From the NCBI GenBank assembly GCA_030374765.1, contig JARGXX010000021.1:124001-188000 (forward strand): DNA of 64,000 nt, in the 5' to 3' direction. Of this stretch, positions 32,821 through 42,958 are shown in pieces. The notes under the pieces are model-generated. The model did no database searches, was not told where the DNA came from, and saw only the letters and a program-made list of their open reading frames with translations. The stretch's first letter is position 1. Each line of letters opens with the position of its first letter. Source of the DNA: Agarophyton chilense (lineage: Eukaryota > Rhodophyta > Florideophyceae > Gracilariales > Gracilariaceae). Made by a program: the position numbers and the translations under genes.

Positions 32821-32874
32821 CGTTACCCCAGGTTAACACCCGTACGCTGACCTACAATTCATTGAATTACACAT

Positions 32875-32917
32875 GTTGTTGGCTTGCGCGTTGTTGGCTT
32901 GCGCGTTGTTGGCTTGA
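32875..32917. repeat. 15-bp tandem repeat, nearly three units
   Basis: The unit GTTGTTGGCTTGCGC occurs twice in full, then once partially. Confidence 0.9.
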
Positions 32918-34700
32918 CATTTTGGGTGCGCCTGATCGCTACGTTGAGCATCTTTTTGGTTGCAGGGTATGACGAGTGATTTGTGGTAGTATCAGAGTTG
33001 CTTGAAGGGTATGCATGTAGTATTCGCTCAAACGGAGAGATAGAAGACACCTGCGACAGTGTTTGGGACTGCCGAATGGGTGCTTGCCGCTAAGGAAAAG
33101 ATGTGGTAGAGCACAACACTATCGAGCTAGAATGGGGGTTGTAAGGCCCCACGCGCCAATGAGGGTGGTTGGTACTATGGAACGGATAACTACTTGTTGT
33201 AGCTTTTCCGGATCTCCGGTTAAGGAATCCTGAACAAGGAACAAGATATTTTGTAAAACCGTTGTGGTCTCCTTTACTTTGGAGTCGGTGCTCCCCTCTG
33301 TCCCATATATACTGTGCACAGGGATGAGTGCCGCACATAATAATATCTATATATAAAGTTGGTTTGCCAATTAAACCCTTTAAATTACTGGATAACTAGC
33401 TCTAAATGGGCTTCCACCTACGAAGGGTAGGCTTGGTTGCCAATTGGCTACCCACTATATACACCATTGCCAATCCGGTATTTCCCTACAAAGGGTCGAA
33501 TTGGATGCCCCGTTGCAGACCGAGATCCTACGTGTAACATACCACCTCGCTGGCTATCTGCGGGATGCCGCTTCATAACTTCAATCTAACCGTTTCAATC
33601 ACCTATGAGTATCATTGTACTTAGACAAAAAATATGCCATCGGCATTCCGACAGTATTAGAAAACTACAATGCGCCTGACGGTAAACGAAGAGCATCTAT
33701 ATTTCGAGGAATGCGTTTTTTAGTCCCGGATGAATCTAGAGGATTGTAAGGTGGGAAGCCGACTGGCTTGGAAAGGCTGGCCGAGGTTGTTGAGTGATTT
33801 TAACATTCAAATGAAGTTACGAACGGTGGTGGGTTTTTTGGCCAGTATGTGGCCCAAGATCAGTTTAAGCGTTGCGTGTTATATGTAGTCAAAGATTAGA
33901 AAGTCTTTTGTGGTTTCTTCTTCTGAAATGTTTGATTATCTGGCTGCCACCATCTTTTTGCGAAATTGTAGGTGTGAATCAAAGTAGGCTTACACTTTTG
34001 TGATTTTCTTGAGTTCTATGCTTTTGAATTCGACGGTTAGAAATCTTTGATTCTCATTATTATTATGGTTGATGTTTTTGGTAATTTTTTGAACATTTTT
34101 GTGCGGCGTTCGTTTTTATTTGAATATGAGTAATATTACGAAGATATAGATAGAAAAACTGCAGAGAACTGCCACAAACAGGCGATTTGTTACTTGTCAA
34201 ATGTTTTGATGGCTTTTTCTTCTGTTCATGGTTAAAACTTGCTCTCCTGATATTAAAATGTGCCTATGATTGCATTATATGTCCTCAGCGCTGAAAAGTA
34301 AGTATTTGTTGGTTGTGTTGAGGCCTGAGATGTTTTCACTTTATTTGACGTCGAAAGTTTTTTTATGGTGTGTGGAGTGTATTTTGGTGGTTAAGGGTGT
34401 CTGCATGTCGTTGAAAGTGGTTATGGCGTTAATGTATAGTTGGTAGATTTCTTGATCTAGTATTAATTCTTGCTCGAAGCGGTGGGCTGGCGGAGCTGCC
34501 GGGGATCCGTTGTGAAGGAGTTGGGGTGGGGTGAGTAGGCTGTTGTTTGTTTTGTGTGTCAAGCGTAGGGTCCATAACCTGTGAGTGAAGGCTCTGACTC
34601 CTTTCTTTACCTCGTCGTCGTCGTCTAATGTACTGTTCGCTCACTGTAATGTTTGACAGCGTCAACCTGTAGAACGGCCCTTAGAAACTGGACGTTTCAA

Positions 34701-35033
34701 AAGCCGGCCTTATTCCTGAAACAATTAATTAATTAATTTAAAAACGGCTACGGTATTGTTTATGTTTGGGACACGTACCACGTGTATGACGCCCCCATTC
34801 ATGGAGATACCCTTTGTAATCTTTGTACAAAGGGTGGGAACGTCTTTTTGTTAACTGTTTATGTAGCCTTCGTTCCCTCCGCCCCAGCAAGACCTAGTCA
34901 TTGCAGCGTCCCGCATCTCCGCACCTCACCGATTATCACTTTTCGGCTGCCGCCGCGCCCGCTGCCCTAGTCCATAAATTGGTACACATTGATCCCAACA
35001 TAGAAAAGAAATATTAACTGGAGAGCCTGCAGC
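34701..35033 (+). promoter_or_regulatory. Upstream region of ISD11
   Basis: An AT-rich stretch (repeated TTAA near 34722-34738) is followed by pyrimidine-rich sequence and the start codon at 35034. A short leader is plausible, but no firm promoter motif can be named. Confidence 0.35.
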
Positions 35034-35294
35034 ATGAGCATCGCCACGCGAGATATCCTCAAACTCTACAAGACTCTTTTGCGGGTCGGCAATCGGTTCT
35101 CAGACTATAACTTTCGTGAGTACACTATCCGCCGGACAAAGGATGCTTTCCGAGCAAATATGAACGAAAGCAAACCGGAAACTATTCGAAGCTTATATTA
35201 CGAAGGCGTGAGTACGCTTGCGGTCGTCAAGAGACAGACTGCTATCAGCCAGATGTTCAAAACGGACCCTGTGGTCATTGAGCAGGCGCGGTGA
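35034..35294 (+). CDS. ISD11: ISD11/LYRM4, LYR-motif subunit of the mitochondrial cysteine desulfurase complex
   Basis: This 86-residue single-exon protein aligns along its length with eukaryotic LYRM4. Shared features are DILKLYKTLLR (LYR motif as LYK, residues 11-13), RFSDYNFREYTIRRTKDAFR and VVKRQTAISQMF. In the family, ISD11 binds and stabilises the desulfurase NFS1 and the acyl carrier protein in the mitochondrial matrix for iron-sulfur cluster assembly. The ATG at 35034 gives the usual family length (about 90 residues). The downstream neighbour also encodes a mitochondrial protein. No cleavable presequence is obvious, which is normal for this family. Confidence 0.93.
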   Translation: MSIATRDILKLYKTLLRVGNRFSDYNFREYTIRRTKDAFRANMNESKPETIRSLYYEGVSTLAVVKRQTAISQMFKTDPVVIEQAR

Positions 35295-35821
35295 ATTCGA
35301 TCGACTATCAGTTTAGATATGAGATGAGATTGGTATTGGAACGTGTGTATGGGACGGTTGTCTGTATGACTAGACGATGATTGAAAACTGTGCCGCGTTG
35401 CGATTCACAATATTTTGCGTCAGTGTAAAACAGTTGCGCTTCAACTCATACCAAGCTTGAAGTTCTGAAAGGTATCTTTACGAGCGATTCCAACGCTGTA
35501 GGGAGAGATGTGCAGCCCCACACCCACGCTCTGGGTTTCGTTGAATGATTGCAGATCGAATTGAAAACAGCAAAAGTGGCTGGCACAGCATTCTCTGCCC
35601 TCTAAATTTGGTGTACACCAATTTAATAAATTAATGAAGCACGTCCGATCTACTCTCAAGCTAAGGAGACGAAGCAAGATGCACAGTTTGCCGCATTCAG
35701 GAAACAGAAAATAACCTTTCTCGAGGTAGTGCCGTTGTCCCCGCATTGCCAAGTGACAATTGCTCACTGTTCCAGAGAGACGCCAATCTCAAACTTGCAT
35801 AAAGCGTTCATTGTCAACGAA
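35295..35821. other. Intergenic spacer between ISD11 and mS23
   Basis: No gene is seen here. The frame of mS23 extends 31 codons upstream of the chosen start (to 35729), but that extension lacks family similarity. Confidence 0.6.
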
Positions 35822-36337
35822 ATGGGGCGCGGAAAGCCTTTCGTTAAGTCAATGAAACGTTTGGTAGAAGCCGGCGTCGCAGCGAAACCCATCTGGATGG
35901 ACATTGTTGAAGCGACCCGTCCTCCGTTCGCACCGGTCGTAATCACCAAAGTCCCCGAAATCATCTATCCCGAAGATCGTCTTCGAAGCATTTATCTCCA
36001 AAGGAATCCACAAGCACGTCGAGTGCCACTCAATCTCAAAGCAAAGTCGATACCCGATCGTCACCTCGCTGACCGCTTCGTCACTTTACAGATGCAGTAT
36101 ATGGAGGAACAGGGATTGAGTGAGGAGAAGGCTTATGAGGAAGCTGATCGCGTTCTTGTCGAGTATAAAAGAAAAATGGATCAAGCTTTAGAGGACCAAG
36201 AAATGGATGGTTCGCTCTTGAACCCAGACTTCACTGATTCCGCCACACGCGCTTACATGGCTTCAGTTACAGACTCGAAGCGCGATCAGAGACTTCATCA
36301 AGCACTCTTGGAGCAAGAAGCGAAGGAAAGAAATTAA
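35822..36337 (+). CDS. MRPS23: Mitochondrial small-subunit ribosomal protein mS23
   Basis: This 171-residue protein begins MGRGKPFVKSMKRLVEAG. The block KPIWMDIVEATRPPFAPVV matches the diagnostic N-terminal region of mS23 (human form KPLWFDVYDAFPPLREPVF), followed by PEIIYPEDRLRSIYLQRNP. The C-terminal half is charged and probably helical. mS23 is a structural protein of the mitochondrial ribosomal small subunit. I take the ATG at 35822 because similarity begins there. It converges on the kinase gene with about 168 bp between stop codons. Confidence 0.82.
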   Translation: MGRGKPFVKSMKRLVEAGVAAKPIWMDIVEATRPPFAPVVITKVPEIIYPEDRLRSIYLQRNPQARRVPLNLKAKSIPDRHLADRFVTLQMQYMEEQGLSEEKAYEEADRVLVEYKRKMDQALEDQEMDGSLLNPDFTDSATRAYMASVTDSKRDQRLHQALLEQEAKERN

Positions 36338-36505
36338 CTGCGTAAAGTGCAGTACAATGTTCAATATCTTCTAACTGCGACATCCGGTTGGTTTTGATAG
36401 TAGCAGATGTTGGAATTGGAACGATTTGAAGTTGATACAAGGCTATCGCTAAAATACAGATTTATATTTGTATGTTTCGGTACGTATTATATCGAGGACT
36501 GTCTT

Positions 36506-37915
36506 TCATGTTTGGCTCGATTGGCTGCTTAGTTTGTCCGCACTGTGTGGCATAACTGCTCCAGGTACACTCGCGGGAAATACTTCCTTAGATTCTCTTC
36601 CTGCTTTAGATACGCTGAGAAGCTCTCCCAAATCCTTCCTATGCTCACCCTGCAGGAACGGATGTTTCAGCTGCTCTTTTGCCGTAGCACGGTGTTCCGG
36701 GTCGTAAATAAGCATGGGGAGAAGAAAGTCCGCTATATCCTCGGCGTCCTTTGAAGGAAATTTGTATTTCTCTCGCAATACATCTCTAAGACTCCAAAAG
36801 TTGAGCTCATTAATTTGCAGCAAGTTTCCCCCTGAATCGAAGAAGTCGTAAGCATATTTTCCCTTTTCTAACATGCGAGAAGGTATTGACCCTAGCAACT
36901 CCATCATGAGTGCGATGTGGTCTTCATCTCTGTCAAACTGCTCGCTGTCGCGCGGCTCGAACAGAAAGTCTCCTGTGGCCAGCTCAAAGATAACGCAGGC
37001 GAGCGACCATATATCAGCTTTCGTATCGTAGCCGCATCCAAGAATAACCTCTGGCGCTCTGTACTGCCTCGTTTGAATGTCTTCAGAGAAATGATTGTCA
37101 ACCCTACAAGCATTTCCAAAATCCACTATCTTCACTCTGGCGGCAGCAAATGCGAGGTCGTCATTTGAATCATAGGAGAATTTCTTCGCAGCTGCCTCCC
37201 TCTCCTTTTTTGACTCCAAAGCCCCCATTTCTGCAGACAGCCGCTTCACTGCATTCTCTATCGCCCTTGATTCTACCCAGTGATGAACAAATAGCACATT
37301 CTCTGGTTTCAGATCTGTATGAATTATTCCACCCGTATCGTGAATGTAGTGAAGCCCTGCGAGCAACTGTTTTGCAATAGATTTGATCATGCCAAGAGGA
37401 ACTCCTCGGTAGTTGAACCTCTTTACGAAAGAAAGAAGAGACTTGCCTAGAAGTTCAAAAACTAGACAGATGTGATGTCCATGGGGCCCTTCGTGTTCAA
37501 AGCAGTCATAAAGCTCCACGACGTATTCTCGCATCTTTTTCTTGTTTTTCTTCAGTGACATCAAAAGCTTAATTTCATCTTTCGCAGCCGAAACATAGTT
37601 CGATTCAGACTTCTGAATCTTAAGGGCACACGGACGTTCACGGGCAGAGTCGTATCCCAACCACACTGTAGAGAAATGGCCCCATCCCAACTTCTTCAGA
37701 ATCGTATATCTCCCGTCTTTGAAAGACTCTCCAATACTAACCGGGTGGTAGCCACCCTTCTTGTAATCTTCGTCATCCTCACTGTCCGAACGAACGAATT
37801 CGGGATTTTGATCTGGGAACGAAAGCAATGAATCTTCAATAGTCAAACATTCAATGCTCACAGCATTTTTCGCTGTCATCTCGCCTGAAGATGGCTGATT
37901 AGTACGGGAACACAT
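36506..37915 (-). CDS. SRPK: SRPK-type serine/arginine protein kinase
   Basis: This is a 469-residue CMGC kinase of the SRPK branch, which phosphorylates RS domains of splicing factors. Features: glycine loop LGWGHFSTVWL (residues 76-86), catalytic lysine in ALKIQKS (99), SRPK-typical catalytic loop HTDLKPEN with Asp201, DFG at 265-267 within VDFGNACRVDNHF, and APE at 287-289. SRPKs split the kinase domain with a spacer. Here it is only about 50 residues (207-260, charged, EMGALESKKEREAAAKK), far shorter than in animals. The N-terminal 55 residues are acidic (SDSEDDEDY). No intron is apparent. The start is the first ATG of the frame (37915). Confidence 0.95.
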   Translation of the reverse strand: MCSRTNQPSSGEMTAKNAVSIECLTIEDSLLSFPDQNPEFVRSDSEDDEDYKKGGYHPVSIGESFKDGRYTILKKLGWGHFSTVWLGYDSARERPCALKIQKSESNYVSAAKDEIKLLMSLKKNKKKMREYVVELYDCFEHEGPHGHHICLVFELLGKSLLSFVKRFNYRGVPLGMIKSIAKQLLAGLHYIHDTGGIIHTDLKPENVLFVHHWVESRAIENAVKRLSAEMGALESKKEREAAAKKFSYDSNDDLAFAAARVKIVDFGNACRVDNHFSEDIQTRQYRAPEVILGCGYDTKADIWSLACVIFELATGDFLFEPRDSEQFDRDEDHIALMMELLGSIPSRMLEKGKYAYDFFDSGGNLLQINELNFWSLRDVLREKYKFPSKDAEDIADFLLPMLIYDPEHRATAKEQLKHPFLQGEHRKDLGELLSVSKAGRESKEVFPASVPGAVMPHSADKLSSQSSQT

Positions 37916-38682
37916 GTCCTTGTCTGTGAAATACCAGGCGACCTGTAGTTATCAGTTAGCAAACTGAAACATCACAAGTTAACTTCAAAGCGGGAGCCTC
38001 ACAACTGCTTGTCAAGCACCGTCGATAGACACTGGATTGAAGCATAAAACGTGAGGAATCAGCCTTGGACCCTCATGGATGAGGTTTTGAACTCTGAGCC
38101 CTCTCTACTTGTCATAATTTATGACGGCCGGAGAGTGGGCGGAAATCGATTAGTGTTCAGCCACTACGTACATGTACCTGAATAATTTGACAAAGACTTC
38201 CGGAACCTCAAATCAGAACTCGCCGTGTTCAATGAATCGAAGAGTCAAAATACTGTTTTTAAGTGTACATGAAAAGGCTTTTCTGGAAACGTTACCCTTG
38301 GTAACCGCAGTTGGAGAAAGAAATTATATTATTGCCAATTGAACAGCAAAATAAGTAGTCATCGTTGCTTCTCAGTTGGAAACGATTGCGATCAAGGCGG
38401 CGATAAGTTACATGAATTGGGTTCTCGACAGCAACAGCCTGGCGAATTGTACAGAAACCGATACTGGTTGCAGGGCTTGACCAATTACTAATTCTCAGTT
38501 GAACTGTCAGTCACACCAAGAGCTGATCTAAGTGTGTACCCATGTACCACCGGTCAGCAAAGTTTCTCAAACTGTAGATCAGTACAGCTTTAGATTGTCG
38601 GAATAGATATTGAGTAAAAGAACTAACGCTTGTTCGCATTATGTATCTACACAAAAGAAGTGACAATGGCTACGATGCAATA
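37916..38682. other. Intergenic region between kinase and sterol oxidase genes
   Basis: It should hold the kinase promoter and the 3' end of the sterol oxidase transcript. I see no gene or firm motif. Confidence 0.6.
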
Positions 38683-39510
38683 TTATTTCTTCTTCTCCCC
38701 TTGTCTTTCTTGATATGTTTGATAGCCCAAATCTGTCCCGTACAAGCGATCGCACCACGTAAACACGGAAGCAAAATTACCAGAATGCATGTAGTGGTGA
38801 TAGTCATGATGCTTTGCGCCAGCATAGGCCGGAAAGAGAGATTTGAAACTGCACGGAAGTTCATACCCAGAATGGATATCAATTGCTTCAAAGTTTCGGA
38901 AAGCTTGCCAAACCATGAGGGTATAAAGATGTGGTGCAATCATAAGTGGTCCGACAAACGTTGGAATAGCCAGCACTACAACTTCAACAGGATGAGCATA
39001 GGCCGCAACCAACCCAAAAGGAGCATCGTGTTTGTGATGAACACTGTGAATGTTGCGATAAAACCAAGGGAGGTGTAACCAACGATGCATCCAATAATTA
39101 AGAAAGTCTTCAACCAGAAAGAAGAAGGCTATTTGAATGAGCATGATGTTCCATTTTGGAAAAGGTCCGTCCCTTGTAATACCAATTCTTTCAATGAAGA
39201 ACGCGCCGAAGATGAGCATTGGAAGAACAACTGTCGTGAATGATATAATCATGTCCTTAATTGATTGAAGAATCTGGTATGAGGTTGGATACGCTTTGTC
39301 TTGTATCTTGTATTTTCTTAAGAACGACGGTTGATATATATCGAATAGTAGATAAGGAACACATGCTAAAAAGTACCCAAGTACTTGAGAGCCAAAGCAA
39401 CCAAACACGAACATATTGAAAGGGGATGTATTTTCACAAAGCCATGTCCACAAAGGCTGCACCGCATAGTTCGATAGAACGGCTGCACATAGAAACACTT
39501 CAGTAATCAT
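38683..39510 (-). CDS. ERG25: C-4 methylsterol monooxygenase (fatty acid hydroxylase superfamily)
   Basis: This 275-residue membrane enzyme oxidises C-4 methyl groups of sterol precursors in the endoplasmic reticulum. The three di-iron histidine boxes are intact: HRWLH (142-146), HSVHH (155-159) and HHDYHH (234-239). The surrounding FFLVEDFLNYWMHR, TPFGL-like APFGLVAAYAHPVE, and SGNFASVFTWCDRLYGTD are typical of the SMO/ERG25 family. Hydrophobic segments lie near residues 33-55, 85-105 and 178-200. The C-terminus ends in KKK, a basic tail that may help ER retention. I choose the ATG at 39508-39510. The frame is open 25 codons further up but without an ATG. Confidence 0.93.
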   Translation of the reverse strand: MITEVFLCAAVLSNYAVQPLWTWLCENTSPFNMFVFGCFGSQVLGYFLACVPYLLFDIYQPSFLRKYKIQDKAYPTSYQILQSIKDMIISFTTVVLPMLIFGAFFIERIGITRDGPFPKWNIMLIQIAFFFLVEDFLNYWMHRWLHLPWFYRNIHSVHHKHDAPFGLVAAYAHPVEVVVLAIPTFVGPLMIAPHLYTLMVWQAFRNFEAIDIHSGYELPCSFKSLFPAYAGAKHHDYHHYMHSGNFASVFTWCDRLYGTDLGYQTYQERQGEKKK

Positions 39511-40078
39511 TGGAGAACGAGCGAGCAATAACGAAGAGGAAACGACAAGCTGCGTAACTCTAATGGCAATCAAATACAGTAGCAATTCGCCTCATCATCA
39601 AGATAGGATATGCGAAGCGCGGAACACGCAGACGCGGTTGTCTTTCCAAGAAGCTGTTGAAACCATCTTCAAAAACACGTGGCTGTTTGTTTGAGCTGCA
39701 GTTTTCGTTGTGCCACATTGGGCTCTTCCTGGAGGTGGCGACGCGCACACTTGGACAGCACACACACCTAGTTCATAGCCCATCCGTAAAATACCCAGGA
39801 ACCTTCTTCGTGAGGGGTCCCTAGGCATCTGTTGTTGTCACACTGAAAACACAAAACACACAAATTGCTCGTTCGTATTCAATACACGTGTACCCAAACG
39901 TTGCGTTTGCTGCATGAAGACAATAGAGGGTTTACGCCGTACGAATGTTCGTGCAAAAATTCGTAGCCACGTCTGACACGCATTGTACGAAAATGGGCGA
40001 TACGAAAATTAGACCAGAGGTATACGCTGAAGTAAATTTCGTATGGATAGTGAGTGGTAGTACTCTCCCTTGCTATGC
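39511..40078. other. Upstream region of sterol oxidase up to the dead Harbinger
   Basis: No supported gene. A short Cys/Arg-rich minus-strand frame (39828-39598) lacks recognisable features. The boundary with the Harbinger transposon is not visible, since no terminal inverted repeat was recognised. Confidence 0.5.
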
Positions 40079-41093
40079 TCAATAACGAGCCTCATGGTTC
40101 GGCAGAAGGACTATCGCATCAGGAGAGCGCTTTCTAGGCGAAGGCGTAGAATGCAGCTTCTCTGGCTTTGCGTGGCGGAGGAAGCTCCTGAACAAATTGT
40201 AAGCAGGAGTTGGAAGCGGCCTAAAAAGGCAAGAGCAGACGTTCTTAACATATTTGTTAGAGTGCAGCACATTCAAGAAAGTAGTTTTAATCTTAACTCC
40301 TATTCCGAGGAGCAGTCTTAGCACGATTTCCGATTACGCAAGAGAGATGTAGGGCGCGTATGTGATGCTTTTAATTGGACTACAGGACGCACTTAAAGAA
40401 ACCGATATGGTTGTGATTCTTTTACAGAATGGTGCATCGAACTTAAAACGTTGTGTTTCAAAAATACTTGGTACGATTTAGAAGGAATATTTAGAATGCT
40501 CTGCTCACACGTTGGTGATTTGGTCTAGGAAGTGATGGAAAAGTTTGTGGAAGAGAACAAATAATTGGTAATGACACTTCAAACTGGTCTTATACAAGAA
40601 AGAACAGGTCTATACGCAACGAAAATTGAGAAAGCAGGAGCGCCACTGGATAGATGTATTGAGTTCATCGATTGTAGAAGGATTGGTATAGCTAGGCTAA
40701 ACGGAGATACCAGTAATCAAAAAGCATTCTATCCAGGTCATAAGAGGAAGCAATGTTTGATTTATCAGACTTTAGCTACACCAGACGGCCTTTCATTCTC
40801 TTTGTATGGACCAGAGGTTGGTAGGAGGCATGTGACCCTTCTTTGCAACAGTGGACTCTCCGGTGCGCTTCAGCGGTCTTTGCAAATCCAAAAAAAGGCA
40901 GGACTTTTTCTACGGTGATGCGGCTTGCCTTACGTGCTAAGACCATGGCTGCAGACTGCGTTTCATCGCGCCACCGCTACAGAAAAACAAGCGCAATATA
41001 ACACGAAGATGAGTAGGGTTCGAGTTGCAGTTTAATGGAACTACAAAACCTGAAACAGTTGTCGAAGAAGCATTCCTTCGATCGCTTGCTCAG
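40079..41093 (+). pseudogene. PIF/Harbinger transposase, 5' part, interrupted by element B
   Basis: The + strand carries scattered but ordered Harbinger transposase motifs: an N-terminal helical block (FRLRKRDVGRVCDAFNW, then WYDLEGIFRM..SHVGDLV, 40320-40530), the DDE core start CIEFIDCRRIGIARL (near 40650), NQKAFYPGHKRKQCLIYQTLATPDGLSFSLYGPEVGRRH (40715-40835) and YVLRPWLQTAF (near 40935). Stops and frame changes are frequent, and the Asp expected after RRH is Val, so it is dead. The frame entering element B, KQLSKKHSFDRLLS, continues at 63221 as VRSFPVGLLYVASALLLN. Confidence 0.82.
41089..41093. repeat. Left target-site duplication of element B
   Basis: CTCAG here and CTCAG at 63216-63220 flank element B. 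Confidence 0.93.
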
Positions 41094-41105
41094 TTTCGTA
41101 CAATC
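41094..41105 (-). repeat. First 12 bp of element B left LTR, cut off by element A
   Basis: TTTCGTACAATC matches the right LTR start TGTCGTACAATC. Its last five bases CAATC are the target duplication of element A, and the LTR continues at 51108. Confidence 0.88.
41101..41105. repeat. Left target-site duplication of element A
   Basis: CAATC here and at 51103-51107; the unoccupied site reads TACAATCACC in the right LTR at 62588. Confidence 0.95.
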
Positions 41106-41957
41106 TGAAGTGCACGCCCTCTGAAGGGGGTTTTCTTGGACTTTGTATTTTTCCGGAACATCCGGCACTTGCTCATTATATGAGTACAGTCTATGACCGT
41201 TCACCGGAATGCCGGAATGTCTACACGTGTAGGACGGTTGGCAGGTGTAGTTATGACCACAGTAGGTGGGTAGATAGGAACTCCCTATCTATTTATTTAT
41301 TTATCTATTTATTTATTTAGTTATTACACTAGGGGAGCTACAGTACTTAGTGCGACGGCAGTGGCCGCCGCACCAGTAAACTCCCTCATCAAGGGTCCCG
41401 ATCTCAATCTTTCCCAAGGTTGCCGATCTGGGTTTGGCTCTGGTCTCTACCGCCTACGCGGGCTAATCACCTCTCACGAGGAGTAGCGCGTAGCACTCGG
41501 GCTGACCATCCCCCTTGCCCGCCTAAAGAGACCCATCGCTGGGAGTGTTTTTCCAACTGTTGTTGTGTTTCGCCTTGTTAAGGGTTTGTCTCCGGCTGTG
41601 CCGTATCATACAGAGCCACTCGCGTGACTCGGTGCCATCGCCCCTCGTCCCCCTCCTTCTCCCTTTTTCCCTTTTTCCTTTTCCTCGTTCCCCGATTACG
41701 GGTAGCATCCCGCTATCCGCGGCTGTACCGACACGTCGGATCACGGCCACCGTGTGGACCTTTTCCTCAATCCGAGGCACACGCACAAGAGGAGCCCTTC
41801 TTCACCTCCCTGCGCAAGTCGCGACGGGTGACCCCGGCTTTACAACCCGGCTAAGTCGTGTCACCTCTGGGAGGGCTCTTTTCCGCTCAGCTACCTCCGT
41901 TGAGGAAGATCCCGAGCGTCTTCGTGGTGTTTTCCCGCACGCGGGCATTGCACTACA
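41106..41957 (+). repeat. 5' LTR of element A
   Basis: This 852-bp LTR contains an ATTT-rich microsatellite-like tract at about 41288-41322. It differs from the 3' LTR near 41672, 41747, 41899 and 41906. Confidence 0.95.
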
Positions 41958-41960
41958 AAG

Positions 41961-41980
41961 TGGTCTCCCGACTTAGAAAG
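41961..41980 (+). other. Primer-binding site of element A
   Basis: TGGTCTCCCGACTTAGAAAG lies three bases after the LTR. Its complement ends in ACCA and folds as a plausible tRNA 3' end (seven-base acceptor strand, then CTAAG T-stem strand). I cannot name the tRNA. Element B uses the same 19 bases. Confidence 0.7.
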
Positions 41981-42256
41981 AAAGGAGTTCCACTTGTGTG
42001 TTTCCCTCTTTTGAGGTCTTGTCAGTGTTGACCCGGAAAGTTCCGTTTTTCTCATCCCTCTCAAGGGTAACCGCCGATGAATCGGAAGCCCAATGAAACC
42101 GATGGGGCCGTCACTCGAAGTCGGTCCCGAACCGGTTCGGACCGCGCAGACGACCCCTTCGTCTCGCGCATCCCCGTGAGGGGTAGTGGCTCTCGACCTT
42201 CGAGCCACAACCGGTAATCCCGGAACCTTCCTTTGCCCCCGTCGTCACAACCTGTT

Positions 42257-42703
42257 ATGGACGGTGGGGCTCCTTCGGCTGCTGCCGGCGCACCTCCCGT
42301 GTCCCGGTCAGAACCCGCAGCTGCGTTGCCCCTGCCTACCGCAAACGTTGGCGACAACCCCCAGGGTCCCTCCCTGGAGGATCAGGTGCGCACCCTGTGT
42401 ACCGCCCACAACGCCCTTGTTGGGGAATTCAAGGCCCTCCGCCAGATCGTGGAGGACTCCCCTGCAAAGGGCACTGTTGAGGATCTCCGTACTTTACGGG
42501 AGGATGTCAACGAAATGTTGGAGTGTTTGGGTAGACCTCCTGCCTTCGTTGAAGGAATTGATGACCGATTCAATCGGGTTCGCGCACGCCTGGAGACATT
42601 GGAACAGACCATCTTGATGGACGATGATACTCCGGCAAAGCCGGTTGCTGTGTCGCATCGTGACGAGCATGCCGGCAAAGCCGGTTGCTGTGTCGCATCG
42701 TGA
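42257..42703 (+). CDS. Element A Gag, N-terminal part, truncated by repeat expansion
   Basis: The first ATG in this frame is at 42257 (MDGGAPSAAAGAPPVS). The product is a Pro/Ala-rich start followed by a helical, probably coiled-coil segment (LEDQVRTLCTAHNALVGEFKALRQIVED... RARLETLEQTIL). The frame enters the 40-bp repeats at 42632 and stops at TGA in the second unit (42701-42703). In Gypsy elements this would be the N-terminal region of Gag. The rest of Gag is in another frame from 42909. A short upstream frame with an ATG at 42074 precedes it. Confidence 0.72.
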   Translation: MDGGAPSAAAGAPPVSRSEPAAALPLPTANVGDNPQGPSLEDQVRTLCTAHNALVGEFKALRQIVEDSPAKGTVEDLRTLREDVNEMLECLGRPPAFVEGIDDRFNRVRARLETLEQTILMDDDTPAKPVAVSHRDEHAGKAGCCVAS

Positions 42704-42958
42704 CGAGCATGCCGGCAAAGCCGGTTGCTGTGTCGCATCGTGACGAGCATGCCGGCAAAGCCGGTTGCTGTCTCGCATCGTGACGAGCATGCCGGCAAAG
42801 CCGGTTGCTGTGTCGCATCGTGACGAGCATGCCGGCAAAGCCGGTTGCTGTGTCGCATCGTGACGAGCATGCCGGCAAAGCCGGTTGCTGTGTCGCATCG
42901 TGACGAGCATGCCGGCAAAGCCGGTTGCTGTGTCGCATCGTGACGAGCATGCCGGCAA
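42631..42958. repeat. 40-bp tandem repeat, eight units plus partial, inside gag
   Basis: Units start at 42631, 42671, 42711 and so on to 42911. They are identical except for the first base and a G to C in unit four (near 42772). There are no spacers. As 40 is not a multiple of three, successive units are read in different phases, one of which contains TGA. Each unit also contains an ATG. Confidence 0.97.

Larger units (their letters stand above)
32431..34700. other. Non-coding stretch, probably element C 3' LTR remnants and decayed repeat
   Basis: No believable gene is seen on either strand. It contains a tRNA-like A box/B box pair (32792-32820), a 15-bp tandem repeat (32875-32917) and AT-rich sequence from about 33.9 kb onward. 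The 3' end of element C must lie in the first part, but no second LTR exists in the window to define it. Confidence 0.5.

Noticed and set aside
39511-39585. 25-residue hydrophobic N-terminal extension of the sterol oxidase
   Set aside because: It lacks an ATG. The ATG at 39508-39510 gives the family length. A missed upstream exon cannot be excluded.
39598-39828. 76-codon Cys/Arg-rich minus-strand frame
   Set aside because: There are no domains, it overlaps another similar frame, and there is no support beyond being open.
42631-42958. CRISPR-like direct repeats of 40 bp
   Set aside because: There are no spacers, the context is a eukaryotic retrotransposon gag, and no cas-like gene is present.
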